A stretch of 64,000 bases of DNA, from positions 124,001-188,000 of the forward strand of contig JABMOM010000020.1 in NCBI GenBank assembly GCA_013204105.1. Reading direction: 5' to 3'. A program made the position numbers and the translations under genes. The stretch comes from Flavobacteriales bacterium (GTDB lineage Bacteria > Bacteroidota > Bacteroidia > Flavobacteriales_G > Salibacteraceae). A model generated the notes under the pieces. The model saw only the letters and a program-made list of their open reading frames with translations, searched no databases and was not told where the DNA came from. Positions 1-7,879 of the stretch are shown piece by piece. Every line of letters begins with the position of its first letter. Position 1 is the first letter of the stretch.

Positions 1-233
1 TTAATCAAGCGGCCATTGAACACCTTCCAAAAGGAGGCATTCTCTTTACGTTTTCTTGTTCTCAGGTAGTGGATCGGCACATGTTTGACAACATGCTACT
101 AAGTGCCGCTGTGAATGCAGGTAAACGCATTCAGATATTACATAAGCTGCGACAACCTGCAGACCACCCCGTAAATCTAGCCCACCCTGAAGGCGAATAT
201 TTGAAAGGTCTTGCGGTTAGGGTGATGGATTGA
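1..233 (+). CDS. Class I SAM-dependent rRNA methyltransferase, RlmI-like (3' part only)
   Basis: The reading frame is open from base 3 to the stop at 231-233 and is cut by the left window edge. The 76 visible residues contain the catalytic-cysteine motif FTFSCSQ, then an ending typical of the RlmI family (QPADHPV, HPEGEYLKGL). RlmI methylates a cytosine of 23S rRNA at C5, and related enzymes share this C-terminus. The N-terminal PUA domain and the SAM-binding loop lie outside the window, so the exact target base cannot be assigned. The call rests on the C-terminal motif string, which I consider distinctive. Confidence 0.85.
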   Translation, partial: NQAAIEHLPKGGILFTFSCSQVVDRHMFDNMLLSAAVNAGKRIQILHKLRQPADHPVNLAHPEGEYLKGLAVRVMD

Positions 234-313
234 AGCTGTTCATTGTCAGTAATTTGCTGTTGATTTACGCATAGACCAAACGTTTTATTTAACATTTTCG
301 TAGTCTACCTACG

Positions 314-682
314 ATGCAAACGAAGAAGCGACTTTCGCGCCGGGACCCAAGCTACTATGTTCCGCTCCCTTATGCCATGGCCATCAAGCGCTGTTTGGAT
401 GAAGATGTGTTTGATCTGCACTTGTTCAATGGAATGCAGCTGGGGTTGAAAATGGAGGGAATCATTAATACTACCATCGCCATCACGGCATATTTCGATC
501 AACAAGATCGTGTCATAGGTTACATACCGAAGGGCATGGTCTCGAGGATCGAAGGACTCGTTGAACATGAAGAGCGCATAGTTGTGACCATGGAGCGCAT
601 GCGATGTGATCGATTGAGAAATTCTTTTTGGATATGCTTTGATGAATTGCATGACGTGAAAGATTTGGGCATAATCCTATAG
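314..682 (+). CDS. Unrecognised small protein, 122 aa
   Basis: The product starts basic (MQTKKRLSRRD), is soluble and has no signal peptide or membrane segment. The middle (about residues 55-85) reads TAYFDQQDRVIGYIPKGM followed by alternating strands. This is vaguely like the second half of a HIRAN domain, which has a GYIP-like core, but the match is too weak for an assignment. Another frame on the minus strand is open over the same bases. I prefer the plus strand because the composition is that of a folded protein and the gene is codirectional with both neighbours. No function is proposed. Confidence 0.55.
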   Translation: MQTKKRLSRRDPSYYVPLPYAMAIKRCLDEDVFDLHLFNGMQLGLKMEGIINTTIAITAYFDQQDRVIGYIPKGMVSRIEGLVEHEERIVVTMERMRCDRLRNSFWICFDELHDVKDLGIIL

Positions 683-810
683 CTTATACTCTGATTCTAC
701 TCGTTTCATCGATTCATTATTCTGGTTGGACGAAAAAGCCTTTCCAATGAGCATCCTTCCTTGCATGCGTATGTCCTTTGGGTAGCTTTAACCTACTCTA
801 ACACGCTACC

Positions 811-1623
811 TTGGAACAGTTATCCGCTCTACTTTCAATTCAAGATAATGAGGATATATTCCTCAAATTTGAACTTGCAGCCCATGACCTCATCAACAAT
901 TGGGTCGTGCAGCGAAAAGACAAACAATACCAGATCTTGGAACTTGAGTTTTTTCTCCGTTCCGAAAAACTCAATCACCTCGATCCCTTTATTGACGGTC
1001 ATCCCGTGCAATTAACCTTTGGTCGTTGGATGCTACTGATGTCCGGTGTTGAATTGACAATCGGAGAAAAAAACAGGTATGCAAGCGTACGATTGAGGTC
1101 TGTGCGCGATGTGTCGAACGGAAAGCTGATTAACGGTACCCAACGTGTGTTTAAAGAATTGTTTGAAGATGCAGGAAATGCGTTGGCACCAGATAATTAC
1201 ACACACATACGTCGGGTTTCGAAAGAAGGGGCAGAGACGATCATCGCCGTTCCAAGGGTTGGTGTAAATTTTACGGAGTTTTCTGACAATTTGGAAGAAC
1301 GAATGAAATACCTGTTGAGGCCTTATCGCTTCGTGAGTATGTCTGTGGTTGACTTCACGGATAAATACGTCGCCCTGCTGTATTTGGATAAAATCGGGGG
1401 AAATTCTGGGCTTGTGAATTCTGAAAACACGATTTTTAAAAAATACCTAAAGGCCTTTGACCTTGGCTATAGTATGAGGAATCTCGATGTTGTTTGGGAA
1501 GAACGTTCAAAATCACTGCGAATAGCCCGTTTAATGGGATATATGAACCGTCATAGCGAGTTGATTGTGCCGGAATTGTCCAGCGCCGATGTCACAGCGG
1601 CAGAAGTATCGAAGATCCTTTAG
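811..1623 (+). CDS. Unrecognised protein, 270 aa
   Basis: The frame is bounded upstream by a stop at 799-801 and has no early ATG, so TTG at 811 is the likely start. The protein is soluble and mixed alpha/beta, with a Trp-Met rich segment around residues 70-80 (FGRWMLLMSGVEL) and a C-terminus ending SSADVTAAEVSKIL. I do not recognise the family. Its stop codon (1621-1623) interlocks with the stop of the convergent SGNH hydrolase gene (TAA on the minus strand at 1620-1622), which leaves no room for a terminator between them. Confidence 0.6.
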   Translation: MEQLSALLSIQDNEDIFLKFELAAHDLINNWVVQRKDKQYQILELEFFLRSEKLNHLDPFIDGHPVQLTFGRWMLLMSGVELTIGEKNRYASVRLRSVRDVSNGKLINGTQRVFKELFEDAGNALAPDNYTHIRRVSKEGAETIIAVPRVGVNFTEFSDNLEERMKYLLRPYRFVSMSVVDFTDKYVALLYLDKIGGNSGLVNSENTIFKKYLKAFDLGYSMRNLDVVWEERSKSLRIARLMGYMNRHSELIVPELSSADVTAAEVSKIL

Positions 1624-2279
1624 GACTTCTTAAAAACCACTTGTTCTAAGATTAGCTTTACCCATGCGGCATATTGATCGGCCGAAGGGTGCAGTCCATC
1701 CGAGGCGAACATCTGCGCTTCGCTCGTGCGCGATGAAGGAGTGATGTCTACAAAGGGTACCTTCAATTGTCTAGCTTTTGCCGCCATGTAGGCGTTATAA
1801 GCATCTAGTTCATCTGATATTTTTTGTCTCTCCAGTTTAGATCCAAAAGGAGAGTAGGCGTAATCTGGGATGCTCACGAAGAAGAGGGCCGTAGTGTCGT
1901 TGCCACATCGCTCCAAAGCGAGGGCGATGATGGTATCCAATGCTTGTTCGAACTGAATAAATGCTTTCCCTTGGTATTGATTGTTGACCCCGATGAGGAT
2001 GCTCACTTTGTCGTACCCACCGTCTTTTGGAAATGCCTTGATGGCTTTAATCAAATCGTCGGTACGCCAGCCTGTAGTCGCAATGATGTCGACTTTGCTA
2101 GCGATGCCTTTTTCACGGAGTGTCTCAACTAGTTGATTAGGCCAATTCTTTTCTGAAGGAACAGACTCGCCGATAGTATAGGAATCACCGAGGGTCAGAA
2201 TTCTTAGAACGGATTCTTGAGCCATGCAAAACGATGAAGCGATGCACAGGCCAATAATCGTGAGGTAGTTCGCAAACAT
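1620..2279 (-). CDS. Exported SGNH/GDSL hydrolase, TesA/arylesterase type
   Basis: This is a 219-residue secreted esterase of the SGNH family. A signal peptide covers about residues 1-20 and ends CMAQ. The nucleophile motif GDSYTIGE places Ser at about 33, the block III motif is GVNNQ, and the catalytic DGLH places Asp at about 194 and His at 197. Related enzymes hydrolyse acyl esters such as lysophospholipids or acetylated sugars in the periplasm; the substrate here is unknown. The frame also contains a TTG one codon upstream (2282), but ATG at 2279 is preferred. The motif TACATTCG (2285-2292, minus strand) ends 5 nt before it. Confidence 0.85.
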   Translation of the reverse strand: MFANYLTIIGLCIASSFCMAQESVLRILTLGDSYTIGESVPSEKNWPNQLVETLREKGIASKVDIIATTGWRTDDLIKAIKAFPKDGGYDKVSILIGVNNQYQGKAFIQFEQALDTIIALALERCGNDTTALFFVSIPDYAYSPFGSKLERQKISDELDAYNAYMAAKARQLKVPFVDITPSSRTSEAQMFASDGLHPSADQYAAWVKLILEQVVFKKS

Positions 2280-2284
2280 CAAGG

Positions 2285-2292
2285 CGAATGTA
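2285..2292 (-). promoter_or_regulatory. Promoter -7 element TACATTCG for the SGNH hydrolase gene
   Basis: It reads CGAATGTA on the plus strand. It matches the Bacteroidota -7 element TAnnTTTG with C in place of the third T, and its last base is 5 nt from ATG 2279, which suggests a very short or absent leader. Confidence 0.55.
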
Positions 2293-2294
2293 GT

Positions 2295-2792
2295 TTAGAA
2301 GAGGCGAAGTTGAGGTTGCTGTATGGCCCCTTCGTGATGCAATAACCACTCCTTGCTGCGCAAGCCTCCAGCGTAGCCTGTTAAGGCTCCATCGCTTCCG
2401 ATCACGCGGTGGCAGGGGATAAGGAGCAACAGAGGGTTGGCTCCGATCGCTGTGCCAACGGGTCGTGCACGCTCCGGACCTCCTAGCTCCTGTGCCAATG
2501 CTGAATAGGTTTTCGTGGTTCCTTTGGGAATGTGAAGCACGCGTTTCCAAACCGCTTGCTGAAATTCAGTCCCTCGAGGCAAGAGAGGTAGGCTGAATGA
2601 GTCGCGTTTTCCTTGAAAGTATTCTCGCAATTGGTCTTCTGCCATGCGCTTCCAGGGAACAATCCCTCCACCATTGCCGACAACAGCATCTTCTTCAGCG
2701 ATCCAGTGGGCCTCCAGAATAGCAGATTTACTTCCCATCATGTTGAACCAACCCAGCGGTGTATCTACGATATGTTGGAATGTCTCGTTCAT
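2295..2792 (-). CDS. ogt: Methylated-DNA--protein-cysteine S-methyltransferase
   Basis: This 165-residue suicide repair enzyme moves the methyl group from O6-methylguanine in DNA onto its own cysteine. The active-site motif is IPCHRVI with the acceptor Cys127, preceded by the helix-turn-helix region (TKTYSALAQELGGPERARPVG) and followed by GYAGGL, which lines the binding pocket. Length fits the Ogt/AGT family without an Ada N-terminal domain. It is a lone gene whose 3' end is 15 bp from the start of the neighbouring hydrolase on the same strand, so the two may be transcribed together, although the hydrolase also has its own promoter motif. Confidence 0.93.
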   Translation of the reverse strand: MNETFQHIVDTPLGWFNMMGSKSAILEAHWIAEEDAVVGNGGGIVPWKRMAEDQLREYFQGKRDSFSLPLLPRGTEFQQAVWKRVLHIPKGTTKTYSALAQELGGPERARPVGTAIGANPLLLLIPCHRVIGSDGALTGYAGGLRSKEWLLHHEGAIQQPQLRLF

Positions 2793-2881
2793 TTCTAAAA
2801 CGAAGAACGGGCTTGCATTTTCAGCTGCGTAGACGTCTGCCTAAACTTTTCAATATCTTACAGTTAGTCGTTTAATAACCA

Positions 2882-2889
2882 TACCTTTG
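2882..2889 (+). promoter_or_regulatory. Promoter -7 element TACCTTTG for the DEAD-box helicase gene
   Basis: This is a perfect match to the Bacteroidota consensus TAnnTTTG. It overlaps the in-frame TTG at 2887, so translation cannot begin there if this promoter is used; TTG 2911 lies 21 nt downstream. Confidence 0.6.
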
Positions 2890-2910
2890 CACCGAATTTT
2901 ACTTATTGAT

Positions 2911-4578
2911 TTGCAGACATTTGAATCTCTTGGGCTTGATGCTCGCATCGTAAAGGCCCTCCAGGAACTCTCCATCGTTGAACCCACGCTGATCCAAGCT
3001 CAGGCCATCCCGCTTCTTTTAGCAGGAGCCATTGACTTCATTGGGCTTGCGCAGACCGGTACAGGCAAGACTGCCGCTTTTGGTCTTCCGTTGATCGAAC
3101 ACATCGATCCGAATATTCGTGCTGTTCAAGCCGTCGTTCTTTCTCCTACACGAGAATTAGCACAACAGATTGAGCAACAACTTACGCGGTTTGCAAAATA
3201 CATTGATGGCGTTTCTGTCACGGTGGTATATGGTGGAGCACCGATCACGAATCAGATCAAGGAGATCCAACGCAATCGCCCACAAGTGATTGTGGCGACT
3301 CCCGGAAGGATGCTAGACTTGATTGAACGAAAAGTATTGAACCTATCCAATGTGCGTTTCGCCGTCCTTGATGAGGCGGATGAGATGTTGAATATGGGAT
3401 TCAAAGAAGACATCGATACGATCCTGTCGTTCACACAACACGACAAAAATACCTGGCTCTTTTCGGCAACCATGCCGAAGGAAATCCGCAACATCGTACA
3501 CAAGTACATGGTAGACCCAGCAGAGGTTTCCATTCAATCGGAGAGCAAGGTAAACGTCAATATTTCACACGAGTATACCCTTGTACGTCGTCAAGACAAA
3601 CAACCTGGATTGCAACGCATCATGGATGCTGCCAGTGATATGTATTGCTTAGTGTTCTGTCGTACCAAAGCGGAAACCCAGCGCTTGGCTACTAGTATGG
3701 CCGAAGCGGGGTATGCCATGGACGCATTGCACGGCGATATGTCTCAAGCACAGCGCAATCAAGTAATGCGCAAGTTCAAGTCTGGACATCTTCGGATGTT
3801 GGCTGCTACCGATGTGGCGGCTCGCGGAATCGACGTGGACAATTTGACGCATGTGATTCACTATGACCTCCCGGACGACTTATCCTTCTACACGCACAGG
3901 AGTGGTAGAACTGCTCGAGCAGGAAAGAAAGGAATTGCCATCTCGATGGTAACGCCCGCCGAACAGTATAAAATCCGCAATCTCGAGCGGCAATTGGCGA
4001 TCACCTTTAGAAAGATTCAGATTCCTACCATAGAAGAGGTAAAGACGATGCACATTCAATCTCGTTTGGATGAACTGCTTTCAGTTGAGGCCTCCGACGA
4101 AGCTAAAATCTGGGTGCATGGATTGATGGAGCAACTGGAGTTTCTTTCTAAGGAAGAAATTTTGGCCAAGTACATCACCAAGGCATTCGATCAGATTTCT
4201 ATGGATCAAGGTGCTGACTTGAATGCGTCAGAACGCAAATCAGCCAAGGACGGAAAGTCTGACCGAGGTGGAGATCGAGATCGAGATCGAGGTGGAGATC
4301 GAGAAAAAGGAAAGAAGGGAAAACGCGATGACCGTGGCCGAGAAGAAGGCATGGACACCTTCGAGATCAACCTTGGAAAAGGCGATCAAATAGAGAAGGG
4401 CGACCTCCTTAAAATCATTTGCGACATTAGCGGTGTTCGAAGCAAATTCATCGGGAGGATCTATATGGACAAGGAAGGGTCAAGGTTCGATATACAAAAT
4501 TCCAAGTCCAAAGGTGTTGCCAATGCTTTTCAGGGCCTTCGATTCAAAGGCAGGGCGATCAAGGTTGTTCAGAAGTAG
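2911..4578 (+). CDS. DEAD-box ATP-dependent RNA helicase with DbpA-type RNA-binding C-terminus
   Basis: This is a 555-residue RNA remodelling enzyme with all core motifs: Q motif near the start, motif I AQTGTGKT, motif II DEAD in VLDEADEML, motif III SAT in FSATMP and motif VI HRSGRTARAG. A low-complexity Arg/Asp/Gly linker (DRGGDRDRDRGGDRE) follows, then a DbpA/CsdA-type RRM-like domain of about 75 residues. Family members of this layout act in ribosome assembly and cold adaptation. The frame extends to a TTG at 2887, but that codon sits inside a promoter motif, so I choose TTG 2911 (reading MQTFESLGL), which matches where homologues begin. The last 20 bases overlap the convergent sulP gene. 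Confidence 0.93.
   Translation: MQTFESLGLDARIVKALQELSIVEPTLIQAQAIPLLLAGAIDFIGLAQTGTGKTAAFGLPLIEHIDPNIRAVQAVVLSPTRELAQQIEQQLTRFAKYIDGVSVTVVYGGAPITNQIKEIQRNRPQVIVATPGRMLDLIERKVLNLSNVRFAVLDEADEMLNMGFKEDIDTILSFTQHDKNTWLFSATMPKEIRNIVHKYMVDPAEVSIQSESKVNVNISHEYTLVRRQDKQPGLQRIMDAASDMYCLVFCRTKAETQRLATSMAEAGYAMDALHGDMSQAQRNQVMRKFKSGHLRMLAATDVAARGIDVDNLTHVIHYDLPDDLSFYTHRSGRTARAGKKGIAISMVTPAEQYKIRNLERQLAITFRKIQIPTIEEVKTMHIQSRLDELLSVEASDEAKIWVHGLMEQLEFLSKEEILAKYITKAFDQISMDQGADLNASERKSAKDGKSDRGGDRDRDRGGDREKGKKGKRDDRGREEGMDTFEINLGKGDQIEKGDLLKIICDISGVRSKFIGRIYMDKEGSRFDIQNSKSKGVANAFQGLRFKGRAIKVVQK
4264..4304 (+). repeat. Short in-frame repeat encoding the Arg/Asp/Gly linker of the helicase
   Basis: Units of GAGATC and GGTGGAGATCGAG are repeated head to tail. 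They encode alternating DR and DRGG dipeptides in the linker between the helicase core and the RNA-binding domain. Such a tract is prone to length change by slippage. Confidence 0.7.
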
Positions 4579-6793
4579 CCGACGTTTTTTCGTGCTTGGG
4601 CTGGCCTAAGTAGGAACACAAGGAATAAGCGAACAAGTAGATATCCTTTATCTCCTGGCTACTCAGCGGTTTGAGGTCGCCAAAAATGAGCAACTGATCG
4701 GTCGTTGCCTCCACGTGGTATTGCTGGTGGTCTAAGAGAAACTTACGCAAGGGTTCTGAGAACAAAGCGCGCACTAAGTGAGGGACTGTCCCACTCAAAA
4801 GCACCCTCCGCGAGAATTCCGGGTCTTCTGCGAAGTCAATGTCGTTAAAACTTGAATCTGAAAAGATCCGATCGTACAATTCCTCTCGGTCCACCACAAA
4901 CTCCGGAATGTGCATTCTCAGGTCAATCACCATCAACGTAGTATCGTACAATGTCTTGGCCTGCAGAGCACCCTCATCAAAGACTACGTCCATGACGCGG
5001 AAGAAGAGGTTGTAGTCTTCAACAAGGCCAGAAGAGACGTTGTGCACGTATTCAATCGGATGCTTTCGGAAGAATTCAAAGCGCTTGATATCAGAAAATC
5101 CATATTCCTTTCCGATCGCAAACTGCCACCCGAAATAGGCCGCGGTTTTCATCAGTTCTCGCTGGTGCTGGTTCATCCACCTTGGGCTGTGCTGGTGCTG
5201 TGGTGATAGCGTGCGCATGCTGTTCGGATGACTAGAGGTCGTCTCATGGATATCCATTTCTGCAATCTCCCATTCGCCACCTTTCTCTTGGTATTGCTTT
5301 CCGAACTCATTGAGGTATTCCATTACCGTAAAGTCCACAAGAATGGCTTCTCCTATATTGATCTCAACGCGTTCGTTACTAGGGGCCGAGCGCACTGCAC
5401 TCTTGACCTTCAAGAGGTTGAGGAAGTTGAATACGCCACTCAGCTTTACCTCATACTTATCGTGCAATTGTTGCGTGTTGAGCTTTGGACGAAAAATGGC
5501 CATGACAAAAGCCCGCATGTTCATGCGCGACTTGATCCACTGCACTAAGAAACTGGCGCAAAGTCCGAGGAAGATCCCCCATAGCAAGCCGTAAATCAAC
5601 ACGGAAAGCAGAGTGGAGGCCATCACCAGTAACTGTTCTTCACCGCGATCATAGGCATCTGCAAACTCCCGTGGCGATGCCAATCGATACCCCGTGTAAA
5701 CCAAGATGGCTGCTAATGCGGCCATAGGGACTTCTTCTAACACTGGCCGCAGGGCCACGACGAAGAAGAGCACGATCAGTCCGTGGAAGAAATTTGCATT
5801 GGAGGTCTTGCCATTGTTCGAAATATTTACCGAGCTACGAACGATTACCGTAATTACCGGTAATCCGCCGATGGCTCCAGAAACGATGGTGCTCAAGCCT
5901 ACACCGATCAGGTCTTTGTTGAGGTTGGTCTTGCGTTGCTCTGGATCGAGGTTGTCTACTGCCTTGGTGCTGATAAGACTTTCGATCGTCGTTACAATCA
6001 TGATGCTGAAAACAACCAGCCAAAAGCCCAATGTACCCACCTTACCGAAATTAGGAAAAAGCAATCCAGACCAGAGATCCGAAGGGAAAGAGATCAACTG
6101 ACTTTCAGGATAGCTGAGGGCAGCTGAGGTAATGCCCAATAGGTCTGTGATCCAATTTCGGTAAATGAATACTAACGGAATCGTGATGACCAATATCCAG
6201 ACGGAAGACGGAATGAAGTGGATCAGCTTGTTCTTGATGCGAGGATGAAAAACAGCAATGACCAGCCCCGTAAGTGTAACCAAGGTGATCAAGGGGTGGA
6301 GGTTGAAGATGGATACTGGCAATTCGAAGATGCTGTCCATCGCCGAATCCGCAATGCTGTGGTGGCCGAGGCCGACGTGCAGTTGTTTGACCAATATAAT
6401 CACGCCAATCGCAGCAAGCATTCCGTGCACAACCGAACTCGGCACTACCTCGCCAAGCCTGCCAAGCTTCAATAAACCCATCACCACCTGCAGTGCGCCA
6501 GCGATGCAAATGGCGGCAAGTACATAGGGAAATCCGCTTTGCCCTGGGTCCGCTAGCATGTGGTTTCCGGTCAATATGACCACAATGGCTCCAGCACCGG
6601 GCCCGTTGATGGCCAATTTACTTCCACGGATGAAGGTGGTCACCAATCCGCCGACGATTGCTGAAATGAGTCCAGAAATGGGCGGAGCCTCAGATGCAAT
6701 GGCTATACCCAATCCTAACGGAAGGGCAACCAATGAGACGCTGATGGCCGCAACTAGATCATTCTTCCAATATTTTTTAAGGTCTTGGAGCAT
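4559..6793 (-). CDS. SulP family inorganic anion transporter with STAS domain and long C-terminal extension
   Basis: The 744-residue protein has a SulP membrane domain of about 10-14 segments (residues 1-425). The family signature is in the first helices (SLVALPLGLGIAIASEAPP) and the NGPGAGAIVVIL segment. A STAS-like domain follows at about residues 445-530. SulP proteins carry bicarbonate, sulfate or other anions across the inner membrane, often with Na+ or H+. After the STAS domain comes a His-rich stretch (PQHQHSPRWMNQHQ) and about 200 more residues that I do not recognise; many bacterial SulP proteins end after STAS. It overlaps the convergent helicase gene by 20 bp. The substrate is not predictable from sequence. 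Confidence 0.88.
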   Translation of the reverse strand: MLQDLKKYWKNDLVAAISVSLVALPLGLGIAIASEAPPISGLISAIVGGLVTTFIRGSKLAINGPGAGAIVVILTGNHMLADPGQSGFPYVLAAICIAGALQVVMGLLKLGRLGEVVPSSVVHGMLAAIGVIILVKQLHVGLGHHSIADSAMDSIFELPVSIFNLHPLITLVTLTGLVIAVFHPRIKNKLIHFIPSSVWILVITIPLVFIYRNWITDLLGITSAALSYPESQLISFPSDLWSGLLFPNFGKVGTLGFWLVVFSIMIVTTIESLISTKAVDNLDPEQRKTNLNKDLIGVGLSTIVSGAIGGLPVITVIVRSSVNISNNGKTSNANFFHGLIVLFFVVALRPVLEEVPMAALAAILVYTGYRLASPREFADAYDRGEEQLLVMASTLLSVLIYGLLWGIFLGLCASFLVQWIKSRMNMRAFVMAIFRPKLNTQQLHDKYEVKLSGVFNFLNLLKVKSAVRSAPSNERVEINIGEAILVDFTVMEYLNEFGKQYQEKGGEWEIAEMDIHETTSSHPNSMRTLSPQHQHSPRWMNQHQRELMKTAAYFGWQFAIGKEYGFSDIKRFEFFRKHPIEYVHNVSSGLVEDYNLFFRVMDVVFDEGALQAKTLYDTTLMVIDLRMHIPEFVVDREELYDRIFSDSSFNDIDFAEDPEFSRRVLLSGTVPHLVRALFSEPLRKFLLDHQQYHVEATTDQLLIFGDLKPLSSQEIKDIYLFAYSLCSYLGQPKHEKTSATSEQP

Positions 6794-6862
6794 TCGTCAG
6801 GGTAGAAGGTGTGTCAGGTAATTAGGGCGATAATATACGGCTTTCAGATCATCCTAGGTACC

Positions 6863-7777
6863 TCAGAGTTGGAAGGTATCACCTCTTTTGGCGACGTGCA
6901 TCCCTTCTTTTTTGATTCGATTGCTTGCTTCACTGCCAGGAAGAAAGAGCGGATTCGTATGGTTCAGATGAATGAAATGCACCTTTTCCTTTTCTGTACC
7001 TTCTAAGGGTGAAAGGGCGGAAATGGATTCGGTGACGAAGGGATGTGGGATCTCTATCATATTTCTTCCCGGCAATTCGTCTCCATCAAAGAATGTCCCA
7101 TCCAGCAGCGTATAGGTGGACGATTTAACCAGATCAACGATAGATTGACTCCAGTGCTCCCATTTGTCGATGTCGGGGATAAAAACAAGGGAAGCGTTTT
7201 TCGTAGTGAGTCTAAAACCAACAGTCTCCGAGTATTCATCACGATGGGGGACAAGCATCGGAGTAACGCGGAGGGTTTGAAGTTGCACCTCTTTGTTTTC
7301 AGAAAGCGGAATCAACTCGATGTTGTTCAATTTGACGAGTTGGTCCCATGGGCCATTTTTTACAAGGAACTTTCTCATTCTTGGCATTACATATACGGGG
7401 ACATTCTGACCCGACATGGCTTCTCGGCCCAGATACATCAACCCAGTGTAGTGTCCAATATGTGCATGGGTTAGAAATATTCCTCCGAGCTGCTGCTCCC
7501 TGAAGTGCTCCTTCGCCATTTGGAGTTGCTCCACAAAATCAGGCGTAGCGTCAATCAAATAAAACTTTTCCCCATCCGAAAAGGCGAGTGAAGTAACCCG
7601 ATGCTGTTGGCTGGCATCGTGGAATGCACGTTTGCAGCAGTCCTTTTCGCAATTCACTTGAGGGTGACCGGCATCCTGAGCGGTACCCAAAACCAAAACT
7701 TCGACCGACTGAGCGTGTAATTCACCGAAGAATATTCCGCATTGAGCAATAAAAACAAAAAATAATACCGACCTCAT
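6863..7777 (-). CDS. Exported MBL-fold metallohydrolase, PqqB-like
   Basis: This is a 304-residue protein with a signal peptide (about residues 1-23, ending ELHAQ) and a metallo-beta-lactamase fold. The metal motif is THAHIGHY with His104, His106 and His109; the usual Asp before the last His is Gly here. An early cysteine cluster NCEKDCC (Cys43, 47, 48) could bind a second metal ion, as in PqqB relatives. No pqqA, pqqC, pqqD or pqqE gene is nearby, so a role in making the cofactor PQQ is unlikely. A periplasmic hydrolase of phosphoester or similar substrates is a reasonable but unproven guess. Confidence 0.78.
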   Translation of the reverse strand: MRSVLFFVFIAQCGIFFGELHAQSVEVLVLGTAQDAGHPQVNCEKDCCKRAFHDASQQHRVTSLAFSDGEKFYLIDATPDFVEQLQMAKEHFREQQLGGIFLTHAHIGHYTGLMYLGREAMSGQNVPVYVMPRMRKFLVKNGPWDQLVKLNNIELIPLSENKEVQLQTLRVTPMLVPHRDEYSETVGFRLTTKNASLVFIPDIDKWEHWSQSIVDLVKSSTYTLLDGTFFDGDELPGRNMIEIPHPFVTESISALSPLEGTEKEKVHFIHLNHTNPLFLPGSEASNRIKKEGMHVAKRGDTFQL

Positions 7778-7857
7778 GCAACTCTTTTCAAGGATTAGGG
7801 GTCTAACATAACAATAACCTCACTAACACTCCTCCAGGTTATTCAATTGCATTATCA

Positions 7858-7865
7858 TAAGTTCG
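7858..7865 (+). promoter_or_regulatory. Promoter -7 element TAAGTTCG for the SprB-repeat gene
   Basis: It matches TAnnTTYG and ends 14 nt before ATG 7880. It lies inside the longer open frame that begins at 7847, which supports the later start. Confidence 0.5.
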
Positions 7866-7879
7866 CTTTAGAACCTAGT

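Noticed and set aside
305-652. A 115-codon minus-strand frame covering the gene at 314-682
   Set aside because: The product is His-rich and looks random. The plus-strand frame gives a protein-like composition and is codirectional with its neighbours.
314-682. HIRAN-like domain in the 122-residue protein
   Set aside because: Only a short GYIP-like core resembles HIRAN. Spacing and flanking strands do not convince, so no family was assigned.
6863-7777. A PQQ biosynthesis gene
   Set aside because: No pqqA, C, D or E nearby, and the protein carries a signal peptide. Kept as a PqqB-like hydrolase only.
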